Notes: generated by a model not told the origin, from the letters alone. Shown: positions 11,106 to 20,990, numbered from the stretch's first letter. The stretch: 64,000 nucleotides of DNA from Blepharisma japonicum (GCA_949751835.1 CATKHK010000036.1:186001-250000), one strand, 5' to 3'. Made by a program: numbers and translations.

Positions 11106-11861
11106 ATGGAATACCAAAACTCAGTCAAAGATTACATAAAACGGGCTACCAATATCAAGCAAATGGACGTCAATTCTACAGTTTGCCAAATGCTTTACAT
11201 CTGTTTTGCGCCTCAAAAACTTGCCAGATTGACTGCTATGCGAAAAAGTAAAGAATATTTAGCTGCGAAAAATCAATGGGCAAGGGATGACCCAGCCTTT
11301 GTAGTTATGCTAATGATAGGACTGGCTGTGGCTTCTTTTTGTTATGCTTTGACATTCAATAAGTATTTTGATATTTAGAGACGGATTTTTGGGGATTTTT
11401 AGAACGATTTTTTATAGCGTTTGTGTGTATTTTTTGGGATTAGGGGCTGTCATATCATATGTAAATTTGTAAGGAATAATATTAGACGAATTGCAGAAAA
11501 TCATTTGAAAGAGAAAAATAGTAAATACTCAGGGGCTGCTGGGAAACTTGAATGACTTTATTCATTTGATATACATTGTAACTCTTTTTTGCCTGTTTTT
11601 TTGATAGTTTATGTTTTTCAATATTTTTTGCTGCCGCTTTTAGTAATGGAGAACTTTTTTAGTGTATGCTTGGCTAATTTTTTGGTTATTGGGTCGTTTT
11701 GTTATTATCACTATTTGACATGCCAGGGATTCGGGACATTGCCTTTTCTTAAAAACACAGAAATTTATTTAGCACCTATTTTGGGATTAATTCCTTTAGG
11801 ATTGATTTGTATTGCGCTTAGGATTAACCTTACGACTGCAATTATCTCTATGCATTTTTAA
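11106..11861 (+). CDS. UNC50: UNC50 homologue, Golgi membrane protein
   Basis: About 240 residues after removal of two introns. Conserved blocks match UNC50: YIKRA...MDVNSTVCQMLY, NQWARDDPAFVV, a membrane-spanning middle, GKLEW-YSFDIHCNSF (Trp from TGA at 11553-11555), and LPFLKNTEIYL. Five to six hydrophobic segments are visible. UNC50 family proteins reside in the Golgi/ER and are needed for assembly or trafficking of certain receptors in animals. The frame demands introns of 16 nt (11363-11378) and 17 nt (11469-11485), which together keep the reading frame. The gene is head-to-head with COA4 at 25 bp. Confidence 0.87.
11363..11378 (+). other. 16-nt intron in UNC50
   Basis: Reads gtattttgatatttag. 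The frame downstream is shifted by one relative to the first exon, and only this removal opens the hydrophobic middle exon (KDGFLGIFRTIFYS). Confidence 0.75.
11469..11485 (+). other. 17-nt intron in UNC50
   Basis: Reads gtaaggaataatattag. It joins the middle exon (ISYVN) to LRIAENHLK and returns to the original frame; 16 + 17 = 33 nt. The exact borders are the only GT-AG pair that I found to fit. Confidence 0.65.
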
Positions 11862-12765
11862 CATAATTTACATTTAAGAATCGCTAATTAAATCCTTATA
11901 TTGGAAAATTAAAAGCTCATTGCATCATTTAGTATAAAAATTTAGTAAGCAAGAGTTTCCCTAGCCAATTATCTTGAGAGTAATACTTATTTAATAAGTA
12001 GCTGGCTTTAGAAAAGCTGATTATAGAGTCTTTACAACAAATTTATAATTCTCTAGCAAAGAAGGTAAGAAAGAATGCTCAACTTATAATCGGTTTATTG
12101 AAATGATATAAGCAACTGAGAATAACTTTATGTTGAAATTGCTTTTTAATTTTATCAAATTTCTTTTATTTCGCAAATTTTGTTTTAAATTCTCTTGTCA
12201 ATAGCTTGCAATAGCTAAGGAATTCTAACTTGAGCTGATAAGGTTATACTTGAACTTATTATTTTAAAGCACATGAGAGTCTTTAAATAAAATAATTTTT
12301 GATTTTTAATACTTTAAAAACGATTTCTTTTCTTGATTGAAGATTTACTCAAGGAAACCTAATCATTAGCCTAGATGATCAAGCTTTATTCTTATGATGG
12401 GATTATTGAATCATTAAGATACAATGAAGTGTAGTCCGTCTTTATTTCCTTTTCTATATTTAATAAATCTGGTAAAATATCGATCATTTTTATTGTCAAA
12501 TCTACAAAAATTTATAAGATGACCTTTGGAAATCAATTTTAAATTTTGCATAAAAATATCTCAATCCTTCAAATTGCTTCCAAGAACTTGCAAAATAGTT
12601 TGAATTATTTCGCATATATATAATAAAACTTCTTTGATCGCTGGATTCATTTTTATTACATATAAAAATATATTTCTTTCTGTAATTATGTCACAAATCT
12701 ATATAGCCTAAAATTCAAAATAAACAGTTTTGAATGCACGTTTAGTAAACATTTAATAGAGAAAA
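11862..12765. other. Intergenic region, about 900 bp
   Basis: AT-rich, with frequent TAA/TAG in all frames examined. No gene, tRNA-like fold, repeat array or transposon end was seen. It is the second longest gap here and lies upstream of the long WWE-domain gene. Confidence 0.5.
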
Positions 12766-15645
12766 ATGTCAAATCGGCAATATCAGCAGTCTCTTAACCT
12801 TCGGGGTTATTCTTCTAGAGTAGGTCAAAATCCTCCCAGCCACTTTCCAAGAGCTAGTGAACCTTCTTCATACAATGCGGATATTGACTATTCTATTCCT
12901 AAGAGCTCATCTGAAAGAAGAAGCGAAATTGGAGCACAAAACACTAAAACAATCAACATGGCAAAACCTCATCAAGATATTACTGCATCTTCTCATATAC
13001 AATATATGCAATCAATACAACCAAGTTCACAGCATGGTGCCAATCGTCCCAGCACCGGAAATTCACGAATTAATCAAGAGCATGAAGAGGCAAAAAACTA
13101 CACTTCAAAACTAGCTAGTAATAAACCCTCTCTGCCATATAATCAACATCAGATGGAGCCATCGATACCTAGAGCATCCCCACTTTTAGTGCCAAATTTA
13201 TTAGAAAATAAAAACGTGTCAAGCCAAGACTATCTTAAAGGGCAACCTTCAAGGCCATGGACGCAGGCAAGCCCAAGCAGAGGAGAATTGGGAGATGAAG
13301 TAATGGGCAATTCTAGGCTTTCAAATGAAGCTAACTATCAACAGCCAGCTGTAAAAAATCCAAATTCTATTATGAATAGCAGAAGTCAAGGTGTTTTAAA
13401 TGGAGAAAATGGTGTGCCTCCAAAGTTTAGCCCTTTCCCTCAAAGTCCAATGCCTGGGCCTTCAAGTCAACAAATTGCATTGCAAGGGATTAAGCCAGTG
13501 GTAAGCCCACCGCCAGTTTTAGGAAATCAGGGCGTTTTAGAGCATGATAGTGAGTCTAGCGCAATAAATCAAAAAATTGAATCTGATACAAGTATCCCTT
13601 TTCAAAATATGGTTAATCCAAATTTGGAACAAGTCAATTCTCAACAATTTTATAAGCCAAATTTTCCGCAGAAAGAAATTAGCGGGCCAGTTCCGATGCT
13701 GAGTGGGTCTAATCCTTCATTATCTCAGCCAAAGCCCCAACAAATTGCTCCTAAACAACAATTTTCAATAATGAATGCCAAACCAAGTGGAAATAATCAA
13801 CCATATTCAACACCAAATAGACTTATTGGTGAAAACAATCAACCAAAGCCACAAGGAAGTATAAAGCAAGTTGTGGTAAGCAGGGACTCTATGCCTAGAA
13901 GTAAAGTTAATAAGCCCTTATCCACTCCTATGAATCAACAATCATCCCCTATAAATCAACCAATTACCCCTGAAATTAATAATCCACCGTTCTCCCAGAT
14001 TGATCAGCCTTTTGTGCATCCACGCAGCCAGCTGTCACCCTTCCCAAATAATCAGCCCTTCTCCACTCCGAATAATCAGCCCTTTTCCCCTTCAACTGGT
14101 CAGCCATTATCCTCTCCTATTAATCAACCTTTTGCCTCTCCAATCAATCAGCCATTTTTAACTCCAAGCTCTCAGCCAATAAAAATAAATCCTCCATTTT
14201 CTGGTCAAAATCCTCAAACGAATTCAATCAATCCACCATTCTCTTCTTCAATTAGAGCCAGCCAGCAATCCCAATCGCAAAATATCCAGTCAATAGCAAA
14301 TAATCCATATACATCATCACTAAGGCCTCCTAATGATTTACCAACTCAATATAGTCCAAATGAGCAACCTTCGCAACCAAACAATCCATATAGTTCACCT
14401 TCTCCCTACCAGTTGCAAAGCAGTCATGAGATTGCCAATAGCAATCAGTTCCAGTCTCAAGCGCCTTTAAGCTTACCTCCTCCACCAAGCAATCCAAATC
14501 AGTTTCCACGCTTTCTCCCGACTAATCCTGGCTCCCAAGTTCCAAGTAGCAATTCTATGAGTAATCCTGGGTTTCTACCACAAAATAGTGGCCCTATGTT
14601 CAATAATCCTGGCTCCCAACTTCCAAGTAGCAATTCTATGAGCAATCCTGGGTTTCAACCACAAAATAGTGGCCCTATGTTTAATAATCCTGGCTTCCAA
14701 CTTCCAAGTAGCAATTCTATGAGTAATCCTGGATTTAAGCCTGCAAATAGCTATTCAATGAACAATCCTAGTTTTCCACCACAAAGTAGCAATCCAGCAG
14801 GGTTCCAACAACCAACTAGCAGTCCAATAGGTTTCCAAACACCAAATAACTTCCAACCACCAAATAGCAACTCAATGGGTTTCCAACCTCCATATAGTAC
14901 TTCTATGAATAATCCTGGCTTTTCAATCCCCTCAACTTCTAGTATACCGCAAGACCAATCTCCTTCTGAACAAGGGGAGAGCAATTCCAGAGATATTCCT
15001 TGCCATCCTCAGATATTTTCCAAAATTAACCCTGGTAGCTCTCTTAAAAACCAACTGAAGCAAAATTTTGGAGTTGATTTATGTTACAACGGTTCAAACA
15101 TTCGGATTTTTGGCCCACCTCAAAATCTTGAACTTGCAGCAGCCTGCATTTCTCAAAAGCTTGCACAAGAATCCTCTTCAAGAAACATAAAATGGACTTT
15201 TATGAAAGATGATGGACAATTTAAGCCTTACTCTGATGCTATCTGTAATGTTATAGAAAATGCATATGCTAGAAAAGCCAATGAGGTAAATATTAACATT
15301 GACGGAAGGACATATAAAATTATTTTTGGAAATCCCCACAGACAAGTTCTGCCAAATTCCAATATAAGTAGAACTGTGAGAAGAATGGATGGGAGTGAAG
15401 AGGAAATAGTTAATAAGGAGATAAGTGAAAACGAAGTCACATGGTATTGGCAAGACGATAACCAAAGAAGCTGGAAGGCATATACCAAGGAAGCGAGTAG
15501 ACAGATAGAAGCTGCTTATAAAAATAAAGAAAGGAAAGTTTTGGTGCAGGGTTTCAATGTAAAAGCTTATTTAATTGACTTGGAAAAGCTTGTGCAGCTT
15601 AATGAGCAAACAAGATTTTCTCGAAAAGTAAGAAGAGGACCTTAA
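12766..15645 (+). CDS. Pro/Gln/Asn-rich protein with two C-terminal WWE domains
   Basis: 959 residues, one exon. Residues 1-740 are a low-complexity Pro/Gln/Asn/Ser tract with short repeats of the form NQPFxxP (DNA 13918-14190) and 27-residue tandem repeats (14524-14765). About residues 750-800 look KH-like (LKNQLKQNFGVDLCYNGSNIRIFG, split over two elements). Two WWE modules follow: one from IKWTFMKDDGQF to RTVRR (~806-875), one from VTWYWQDDNQRSW to RKVRR (~885-955), each with the aromatic start, SxxIExAY-like helix and closing Arg pair. WWE domains in other eukaryotes bind iso-ADP-ribose of poly-ADP-ribose and accompany ubiquitin ligases or PARPs. A condensate-prone ADP-ribose reader is a reasonable inference; no catalytic domain is present. 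Confidence 0.85.
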   Translation: MSNRQYQQSLNLRGYSSRVGQNPPSHFPRASEPSSYNADIDYSIPKSSSERRSEIGAQNTKTINMAKPHQDITASSHIQYMQSIQPSSQHGANRPSTGNSRINQEHEEAKNYTSKLASNKPSLPYNQHQMEPSIPRASPLLVPNLLENKNVSSQDYLKGQPSRPWTQASPSRGELGDEVMGNSRLSNEANYQQPAVKNPNSIMNSRSQGVLNGENGVPPKFSPFPQSPMPGPSSQQIALQGIKPVVSPPPVLGNQGVLEHDSESSAINQKIESDTSIPFQNMVNPNLEQVNSQQFYKPNFPQKEISGPVPMLSGSNPSLSQPKPQQIAPKQQFSIMNAKPSGNNQPYSTPNRLIGENNQPKPQGSIKQVVVSRDSMPRSKVNKPLSTPMNQQSSPINQPITPEINNPPFSQIDQPFVHPRSQLSPFPNNQPFSTPNNQPFSPSTGQPLSSPINQPFASPINQPFLTPSSQPIKINPPFSGQNPQTNSINPPFSSSIRASQQSQSQNIQSIANNPYTSSLRPPNDLPTQYSPNEQPSQPNNPYSSPSPYQLQSSHEIANSNQFQSQAPLSLPPPPSNPNQFPRFLPTNPGSQVPSSNSMSNPGFLPQNSGPMFNNPGSQLPSSNSMSNPGFQPQNSGPMFNNPGFQLPSSNSMSNPGFKPANSYSMNNPSFPPQSSNPAGFQQPTSSPIGFQTPNNFQPPNSNSMGFQPPYSTSMNNPGFSIPSTSSIPQDQSPSEQGESNSRDIPCHPQIFSKINPGSSLKNQLKQNFGVDLCYNGSNIRIFGPPQNLELAAACISQKLAQESSSRNIKWTFMKDDGQFKPYSDAICNVIENAYARKANEVNINIDGRTYKIIFGNPHRQVLPNSNISRTVRRMDGSEEEIVNKEISENEVTWYWQDDNQRSWKAYTKEASRQIEAAYKNKERKVLVQGFNVKAYLIDLEKLVQLNEQTRFSRKVRRGP
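14524..14765 (+). repeat. 81-bp tandem repeat (27 residues), about three copies
   Basis: The units begin at about 14524, 14605 and 14686 (for example ggctcccaa at 14530, 14611 and the variant ggcttccaa at 14692). The first two are nearly identical and the third diverges at its end. They encode NPGSQLPSSNSMSNPGF followed by QPQNSGPMFN. The low divergence suggests recent slippage or unequal exchange. Confidence 0.85.
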
Positions 15646-15753
15646 GAATGGATTATTATATTAACATTTAAATGATTTTAAAAAAACCATAAAATTTATA
15701 TAAATGCTAAAACAGTATAAATAAACATGATTTTCAATTAATTTATTTATAAA

Positions 15754-17088
15754 ATGTCTGGCATTGCCCGTCCCGCTGATATCGGAATCCTCGCAGCCGA
15801 AATTTACTTCCCTAAGACTTATGTTGAGCAGTCAGAACTTGAGTCCTTCGACAATGTTGGCAAAGGAAAATACACACTTGGACTAGGCCAGCTTAGAATG
15901 AGTTGTATAGGTGACCGCGAAGACATCAATTCCATCTCCTCAACAGTTGTCGTCAACCTTCTAGAAAAAAACCACATTTCCCCTCGAGATATAGGCCGCC
16001 TTGAAATCGGCACTGAAACAATCCAAGACAAAGCAAAATCAACAAAAACCTTTTTAATGAATCTTTTCAAAGGAAATGAAGGAATTGAAGGAATCACTAC
16101 AATTAATGCTTGCTATGGCGGCATCCAAGCCTTTTTCAATACAGTTGCATGGATTGAAAGCAGAGCTTGGGATGGAAGGCTTGGAATTGTGGTCGCAGCA
16201 GATATTGCTGTATATGAAAGAGGCCCAGCTAGAGCCACAGGTGGGGCTGGAGCTGTAGCGTTCTTAATAGGCCCAAATGCACCCCTTGTATTAGCTCCCA
16301 TAAGAAGTACATATATGGTCCACGCATACGATTTTTATAAGCCAATTCCTCAAAGTGAGTACCCAGTTGTAGACGGGCATCATTCTATAGATTGCTATGT
16401 AGACGCAATTCATAATTGCTATGAGACATTAAAGCAGAAAACAGGGACTACAAAAATCGAAGAACTAGCTGAGTATTTGTGCTTTCATGCACCTTTTTAT
16501 AAGATGACCAGAAGAGCTTTCAATAAAATGTTTCTCGCTGATATGCTTAACCACCCTAAGGTATATAAGGCTGATTTCAGCTTTACTCAGAACCCAAGTA
16601 TTAAAGATCCAAAAGTATATCAAATTGTTAATAGGCTCTCTCAAGAAGCTTGGAATCGAAAATGTGAACCAGCAACATTTCTAGGGAAGCAGCTGGGGAA
16701 TCTTTATTGTGGGTCTTTGCCAGCCTCTTTAATCAGTTTGATATGTGACCCTATGATTGATTTAAAAGGAAAACGCATATTATTATTTGCATATGGCTCA
16801 GGGCTTGCATCTTCTATGTTCACTCTTTATATGAGACCAGATGCTCAAAACTTCATCAACCAGCTGCGTGCTAATAACCCAATAAGAGATAACTTGCAAA
16901 ATCGTATAAAATTAACCCCAGACGAGTATACAAGAAGGATGGATAAGCGAGAAAGCGATTATGTTAAAACTAATTATACACCTAGAGATCCTTTAGATGA
17001 AATCCCAGAAGGGGCATTTTACCTTGTAAAAACAGATAACAAGTGGCGTAGATTCTATGCAAGAAAAATTGCAAGGCCAAAACTTTAA
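15754..17088 (+). CDS. HMGCS: Hydroxymethylglutaryl-CoA synthase
   Basis: 444 residues, single exon, no internal TGA. Catalytic Glu at about 88 (GTETIQDKAKS), nucleophilic Cys at about 120 (NACYGG), and the conserved HAPFYKM segment with the catalytic His are present, as is the signature GPARATGGAGAVAFLIG and the C-terminal YGSGLASSMFTLY. It condenses acetoacetyl-CoA and acetyl-CoA to HMG-CoA, the committed carbon step into mevalonate and isoprenoids. It is shorter than human HMGCS1 (520) mainly at the C-terminus. No mitochondrial leader is evident, so a cytosolic form is likely. Confidence 0.96.
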   Translation: MSGIARPADIGILAAEIYFPKTYVEQSELESFDNVGKGKYTLGLGQLRMSCIGDREDINSISSTVVVNLLEKNHISPRDIGRLEIGTETIQDKAKSTKTFLMNLFKGNEGIEGITTINACYGGIQAFFNTVAWIESRAWDGRLGIVVAADIAVYERGPARATGGAGAVAFLIGPNAPLVLAPIRSTYMVHAYDFYKPIPQSEYPVVDGHHSIDCYVDAIHNCYETLKQKTGTTKIEELAEYLCFHAPFYKMTRRAFNKMFLADMLNHPKVYKADFSFTQNPSIKDPKVYQIVNRLSQEAWNRKCEPATFLGKQLGNLYCGSLPASLISLICDPMIDLKGKRILLFAYGSGLASSMFTLYMRPDAQNFINQLRANNPIRDNLQNRIKLTPDEYTRRMDKRESDYVKTNYTPRDPLDEIPEGAFYLVKTDNKWRRFYARKIARPKL

Positions 17089-17114
17089 TAATTTAGAAGC
17101 CATTTAAATAAATA

Positions 17115-17459
17115 ATGGGAGTTTGTGTATCTACCTCAATAAAATCAAATTCGCCTGTTTTTTATCTGCAAGCTGGGGATACAAAAGCATTGATAACCAT
17201 TTTGACGATAAATAAAAGTTACATTGCTCAAAGTAAAAGCTTGAATGAGTTTAATGACACTATTTTACATTATGCTGCTGCAGTTGGGAATGAAGAAGCT
17301 GTTGAGTGGATTTGTCGACAAGGAATTGATGTGAATGCGAGGAATTCTGATGATTGGACAGCTTTGGACGTAGCAATTATAAATAATCATGATCATGTCG
17401 CCGAATTCTTGAAAATGAAGGGATGTCAATCATCTATAGAAATAGATCATAAGAAATAA
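17115..17459 (+). CDS. Small ankyrin-repeat protein with acylation signal
   Basis: 114 residues starting 26 bp after the HMG-CoA synthase stop. The N-terminus MGVCVS fits N-myristoylation on Gly2 (Ser at position 6) plus palmitoylation on Cys4, so the protein is probably membrane-anchored. About 2.5 ankyrin repeats follow (TILHYAAAVGNEEAVEWI, GIDVNARNSDDWTALDVAI). It converges on a larger ankyrin gene with the same kind of N-terminus (stop codons 17 bp apart). Confidence 0.8.
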   Translation: MGVCVSTSIKSNSPVFYLQAGDTKALITILTINKSYIAQSKSLNEFNDTILHYAAAVGNEEAVEWICRQGIDVNARNSDDWTALDVAIINNHDHVAEFLKMKGCQSSIEIDHKK

Positions 17460-17476
17460 TGAAAAAATATTTTAAA

Positions 17477-18583
17477 TTAACTGCTTAATGAAACTTCACT
17501 AAAGTCCTCAGAATCAAAGCTATTCTTGGATATTGAACTTACTGATATATCAGTTTTTAAGGTTTTAAGAATATCTAGCTGCTTAACAGGTTTATCAAGA
17601 AGTTCTTGGATTTCATTGTCATGTGGACTTTGCTTAATCAAATAATTGCAAGTCTGCTCTATTACGTCTTTCCTAGCACTTACTATACCTTTGCTGTTTA
17701 ATTTTTCTTCTAAATATTTTATTATACGTGGCTCTGAGGCAGAAAGAAGTGTTTCTTCATATTGGTACGTTATATCGACCCCTATTTCTTCTATGAGAAA
17801 TTTTATTACTTCTAAGTGCTTTTTGAATGGTCTCTTTTTCGCACCAATCACAGCAATTTGTATAGCGTTTTCAGATCTTGCGTTTAGTTTAAAAAAATCG
17901 ACCTTGCATTCATGGTACAAAAATTTTGCGATTTCTAGATTTCCTTCTTTACAGGCTAATAAAGCGCAATTTTCTCCACTCATTTCGTCTACTGCATGAG
18001 CATCGAAATCATAGGAAGGCTCTAGATCATTTTCTTTAAAATAATACATGATATATTTTACAATTTCAAGGTTACCTTTTATGCATGCTCTACGAATAGC
18101 GGTTTCTTTTTTCATTATCTCTACAAAATCATTTCCTCTAAGGGAAACTGTAGGAATGTTAAAAATATGAGATTTTCGATATGAGCTGCTTGGCCTGTTA
18201 TAGTAAACTGGTAAAAAATATTTTACCATCTTTAAATCCCCTGCTTCGCAGCAATGTTCAATGATAGATTTTCCTTCCATTTTGAAGGTATCATCAGCAA
18301 TTTTCAAGTTTGATTTGCAATTTTCAATCAAAAATTTGCAAATCTCGTATCTGCAGAGGTAAATAGAATAAACCAATGCATTCAATTGAGCTCCATGAAA
18401 GTTGATGATTGGGTCATCAATTTGAAATTTATGAGCTAGTTTCAGCTTATTTCTTCCTAATTGATCTTGCCACAATTTGGCAAGCTTTTCAGTCTTATTC
18501 TTCTGAATATAGCTGGAAAATTTATATTTCAAAACATCCAATGTATACTCAGGAGCAATCTGTTTGGATCCGCACAATCCCAT
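17477..18583 (-). CDS. Ankyrin-repeat protein with acylation signal
   Basis: 368 residues, ATG to TAA, no internal TGA. The N-terminus MGLCGSK is a strong myristoylation/palmitoylation signal (Gly2, Cys4, Ser6, Lys7). Five or six ankyrin-like helical pairs span ~65-290, for example YEICKFLIENC, GDLKMVKYFLPV, GNLEIVKYIMYYF and GNLEIAKFLYHEC. The C-terminal ~70 residues are charged and Ser-rich. It is a likely membrane-tethered adaptor; the partner is unknown. The 3' end faces the smaller acylated ankyrin gene at 17115. Confidence 0.8.
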   Translation of the reverse strand: MGLCGSKQIAPEYTLDVLKYKFSSYIQKNKTEKLAKLWQDQLGRNKLKLAHKFQIDDPIINFHGAQLNALVYSIYLCRYEICKFLIENCKSNLKIADDTFKMEGKSIIEHCCEAGDLKMVKYFLPVYYNRPSSSYRKSHIFNIPTVSLRGNDFVEIMKKETAIRRACIKGNLEIVKYIMYYFKENDLEPSYDFDAHAVDEMSGENCALLACKEGNLEIAKFLYHECKVDFFKLNARSENAIQIAVIGAKKRPFKKHLEVIKFLIEEIGVDITYQYEETLLSASEPRIIKYLEEKLNSKGIVSARKDVIEQTCNYLIKQSPHDNEIQELLDKPVKQLDILKTLKTDISVSSISKNSFDSEDFSEVSLSS

Positions 18584-18821
18584 TTCACTATTATTGGTAA
18601 TAATATTTAATGAAAATTATAGAGATTTTGAAATATTATCATAAAGGATTTATAAACATCATTCATTTTAAGTCAAATTGAATTGAAATAAATTTATTTA
18701 GAAATGGCAAATAAGATATGTCATAATTTAATTTTTGCTCTTTAAATAATTATAATTTCACTTTTTATAAAATAATTAAAGATTTTATTTAAAATATTTT
18801 TACTTAATATAATCAAAAACT

Positions 18822-20990
18822 CTATTTCTTCCTAGTTGGTGATTTTGCTAAATTTTCAAAAACTCCCATCATCGCTTTAGCTTGCTTTGGTGACGAATCT
18901 TGAGATTTTTGAATTCCTATTTTTCCTAGCGACATCAATCCGCTCTTTTGTGCAACTACATCTTGCCTTTCCAGCTCAATTGGTGTATAAATATCGACAA
19001 ACTCTTCAATTCCTGTAAATCCTCCTCCAATTCTTACGATAAGTCTATTATTTTCTATTTTCATGCTAATCTTCCTCGTCCCAAACATATAAGTTCCTAA
19101 TTCTTGCCTAGTGAACTGTATTGGGACAGGAACCTGTCGAGCATTGAGAAATTCAGCTAAAGCTGCATCAATTGGATCATTGCTACTAGCCACATAGGGT
19201 GGATTTCTTTTCTTTATTTCTCCCATCTGCCCCTTCAGACTGTCGAGTTCTCCATCCTTAGTATCAACTGCATCAATCAGCTGATCTAATTTTTCAGCTT
19301 GACTATGGATTTTTTCGCCTTCTTTAACTAAATAACTTGCTCCAGCTTCTAAGTCACGCAAAACTGCATCGCGAGATTCCAAATGTAAAGAATGCAGTCT
19401 TGATAAGTCCTCAATCATTTGAGACAAATCAGCACGCACACAACAAATTTGCTCGAGGGTGATTTTTTTACAAGAAGATTGGAAAAGTTGGCGTCTGAGG
19501 CCAATGATTTCTTGCTCTTTTTCTTCAATACTTAATTCAATAGTAGAAAGTGACTGAGAAAGCTCGAGCTTTGCTGAAAGTAAACTTTCTTGTTTAGATT
19601 TTATATCTTCTGATTGAGATTTAAGCTGACTGAATAGAATTGAAAGTTTTTCTTGTATTTCATCACGCTTAGTTGATTCCAAATGAAAAGAAGTTAAAGC
19701 GTTTTTGTTGATTTGATCAAGCTCTTCAGAGTTTTCTAGTTTAGATTTGAGTGAATTTAAATGGTTTTTTAATTCAACATTTTTGCGTGAAATTTTTTCA
19801 TAGTCAGCTGAAACTTCTTCTAGTTTGGATTTAAATCCATTTTTTTCTTCTTTAAGCTGCTCAATTTGGTTAATATTTCGTTGATGAGCTTCATTTAGCT
19901 CTTGATGCGCTTGGTCAACTTTTGCTTTTAATTCAGCTTTTCTCTCTTCAGTTTCTTTAGCTTGGATTTCAAATTCTTCTAGCTCATTTCTAACATCTTC
20001 TCTATACAGCTTTTCAGTCTCCAGTCTTAAATTTTCACGTTTTAAATCACCAAATTGTGCTTTAAGTCCATCTAGCTCATTTTCTAATTTTCTTGAATTT
20101 TCTTGTTTTTCAATCAAAGCCCTTGTCAGCTCATTTTTCTTTTTTTGCAAATTATGAAGCTCTTGCTCTTTTGAAGTCCAATTTGCCTTCGTACCTTCTG
20201 TTTCATTCTGTGAATTAATTTCTAAATTTCGTCTTTTTTCAACATTTTGGTTAAAATTCTCACGCATGGCAGGAAGCTGAGACGCAATAATGCTTAAATG
20301 TCGAGCTTCTTCACATAATGCTTTTACTATTTGTTTAAGTTGTGAGCCATTGCAAGATTGAAGTTTTTCTATAGTGATTTGATCTGATCTTGGGGTTTGG
20401 AACTCAGATTCTCCAGCTTCAATTTTCGCAGGGGAATCTGGCTCAAGAGTGATTCTTATATAGTTACTTTGGTCGACTTCTCCTGCAATTTTTCTGATTT
20501 TCCACATCTCATCTAGCATTTCTCTATTCGCATCTTTATTAAGAGAGATCTTATCCAAATAAGGACATTTAGCTTCTTTATAATTTCTACTTGATCTTCT
20601 TGAGTGAGAGCTGACTGGGGTAATCATTTTTTGGATCTTCTTATCGTTACGTCCGAGCACCGCTCCGATTTTAAGCTTTAAATTTGTAGTTTCATTGTCT
20701 TTTTTAAGTCTAAACCATTTTTCTACTGTGCCAAGTAGCCCTTTTCCAAATAAAGTTCCCAAAGAGACATTTGAATTTCCAAGAAGTTTATCACCTTGGC
20801 ACAATATCAATGAAAGTTTGGTATCAATAGCAATATCATCTAGTTTTACAGTGATGGCGCCTTTTCCTTCTATTTGTTCTTTAATGTCTCCTATTTCTAT
20901 TTTAAGCACTGGCTTTAAATTTTGCGCTCCAGTTACATCTTTTAGCTCTAACCGTAACTCAAATAACTTCTTTTCTTCCATATTTAACAA
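18822..20990 (-). CDS. C2-like / coiled-coil / GAR-domain protein
   Basis: 722 residues, uninterrupted. Residues ~8-115 read like a C2 domain (LFELRLELKDVTGAQNL, then strand-rich sequence ending in EKWFRLK). Residues ~225-600 are a long coiled coil. Residues ~615-676 resemble the Gas2-related (GAR) microtubule-binding domain: YMFGTRKISMKI, then RLIVRIGGGFTGIEEFV, the hallmark VRxGGGW-like turn. GAR domains in spectraplakins and GAS2 bind microtubules. A C2-to-GAR layout could link membrane or vesicles to microtubules, but this is inference. The gene ends ~240 bp from the ankyrin gene. Confidence 0.75.
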   Translation of the reverse strand: MLNMEEKKLFELRLELKDVTGAQNLKPVLKIEIGDIKEQIEGKGAITVKLDDIAIDTKLSLILCQGDKLLGNSNVSLGTLFGKGLLGTVEKWFRLKKDNETTNLKLKIGAVLGRNDKKIQKMITPVSSHSRRSSRNYKEAKCPYLDKISLNKDANREMLDEMWKIRKIAGEVDQSNYIRITLEPDSPAKIEAGESEFQTPRSDQITIEKLQSCNGSQLKQIVKALCEEARHLSIIASQLPAMRENFNQNVEKRRNLEINSQNETEGTKANWTSKEQELHNLQKKKNELTRALIEKQENSRKLENELDGLKAQFGDLKRENLRLETEKLYREDVRNELEEFEIQAKETEERKAELKAKVDQAHQELNEAHQRNINQIEQLKEEKNGFKSKLEEVSADYEKISRKNVELKNHLNSLKSKLENSEELDQINKNALTSFHLESTKRDEIQEKLSILFSQLKSQSEDIKSKQESLLSAKLELSQSLSTIELSIEEKEQEIIGLRRQLFQSSCKKITLEQICCVRADLSQMIEDLSRLHSLHLESRDAVLRDLEAGASYLVKEGEKIHSQAEKLDQLIDAVDTKDGELDSLKGQMGEIKKRNPPYVASSNDPIDAALAEFLNARQVPVPIQFTRQELGTYMFGTRKISMKIENNRLIVRIGGGFTGIEEFVDIYTPIELERQDVVAQKSGLMSLGKIGIQKSQDSSPKQAKAMMGVFENLAKSPTRKK

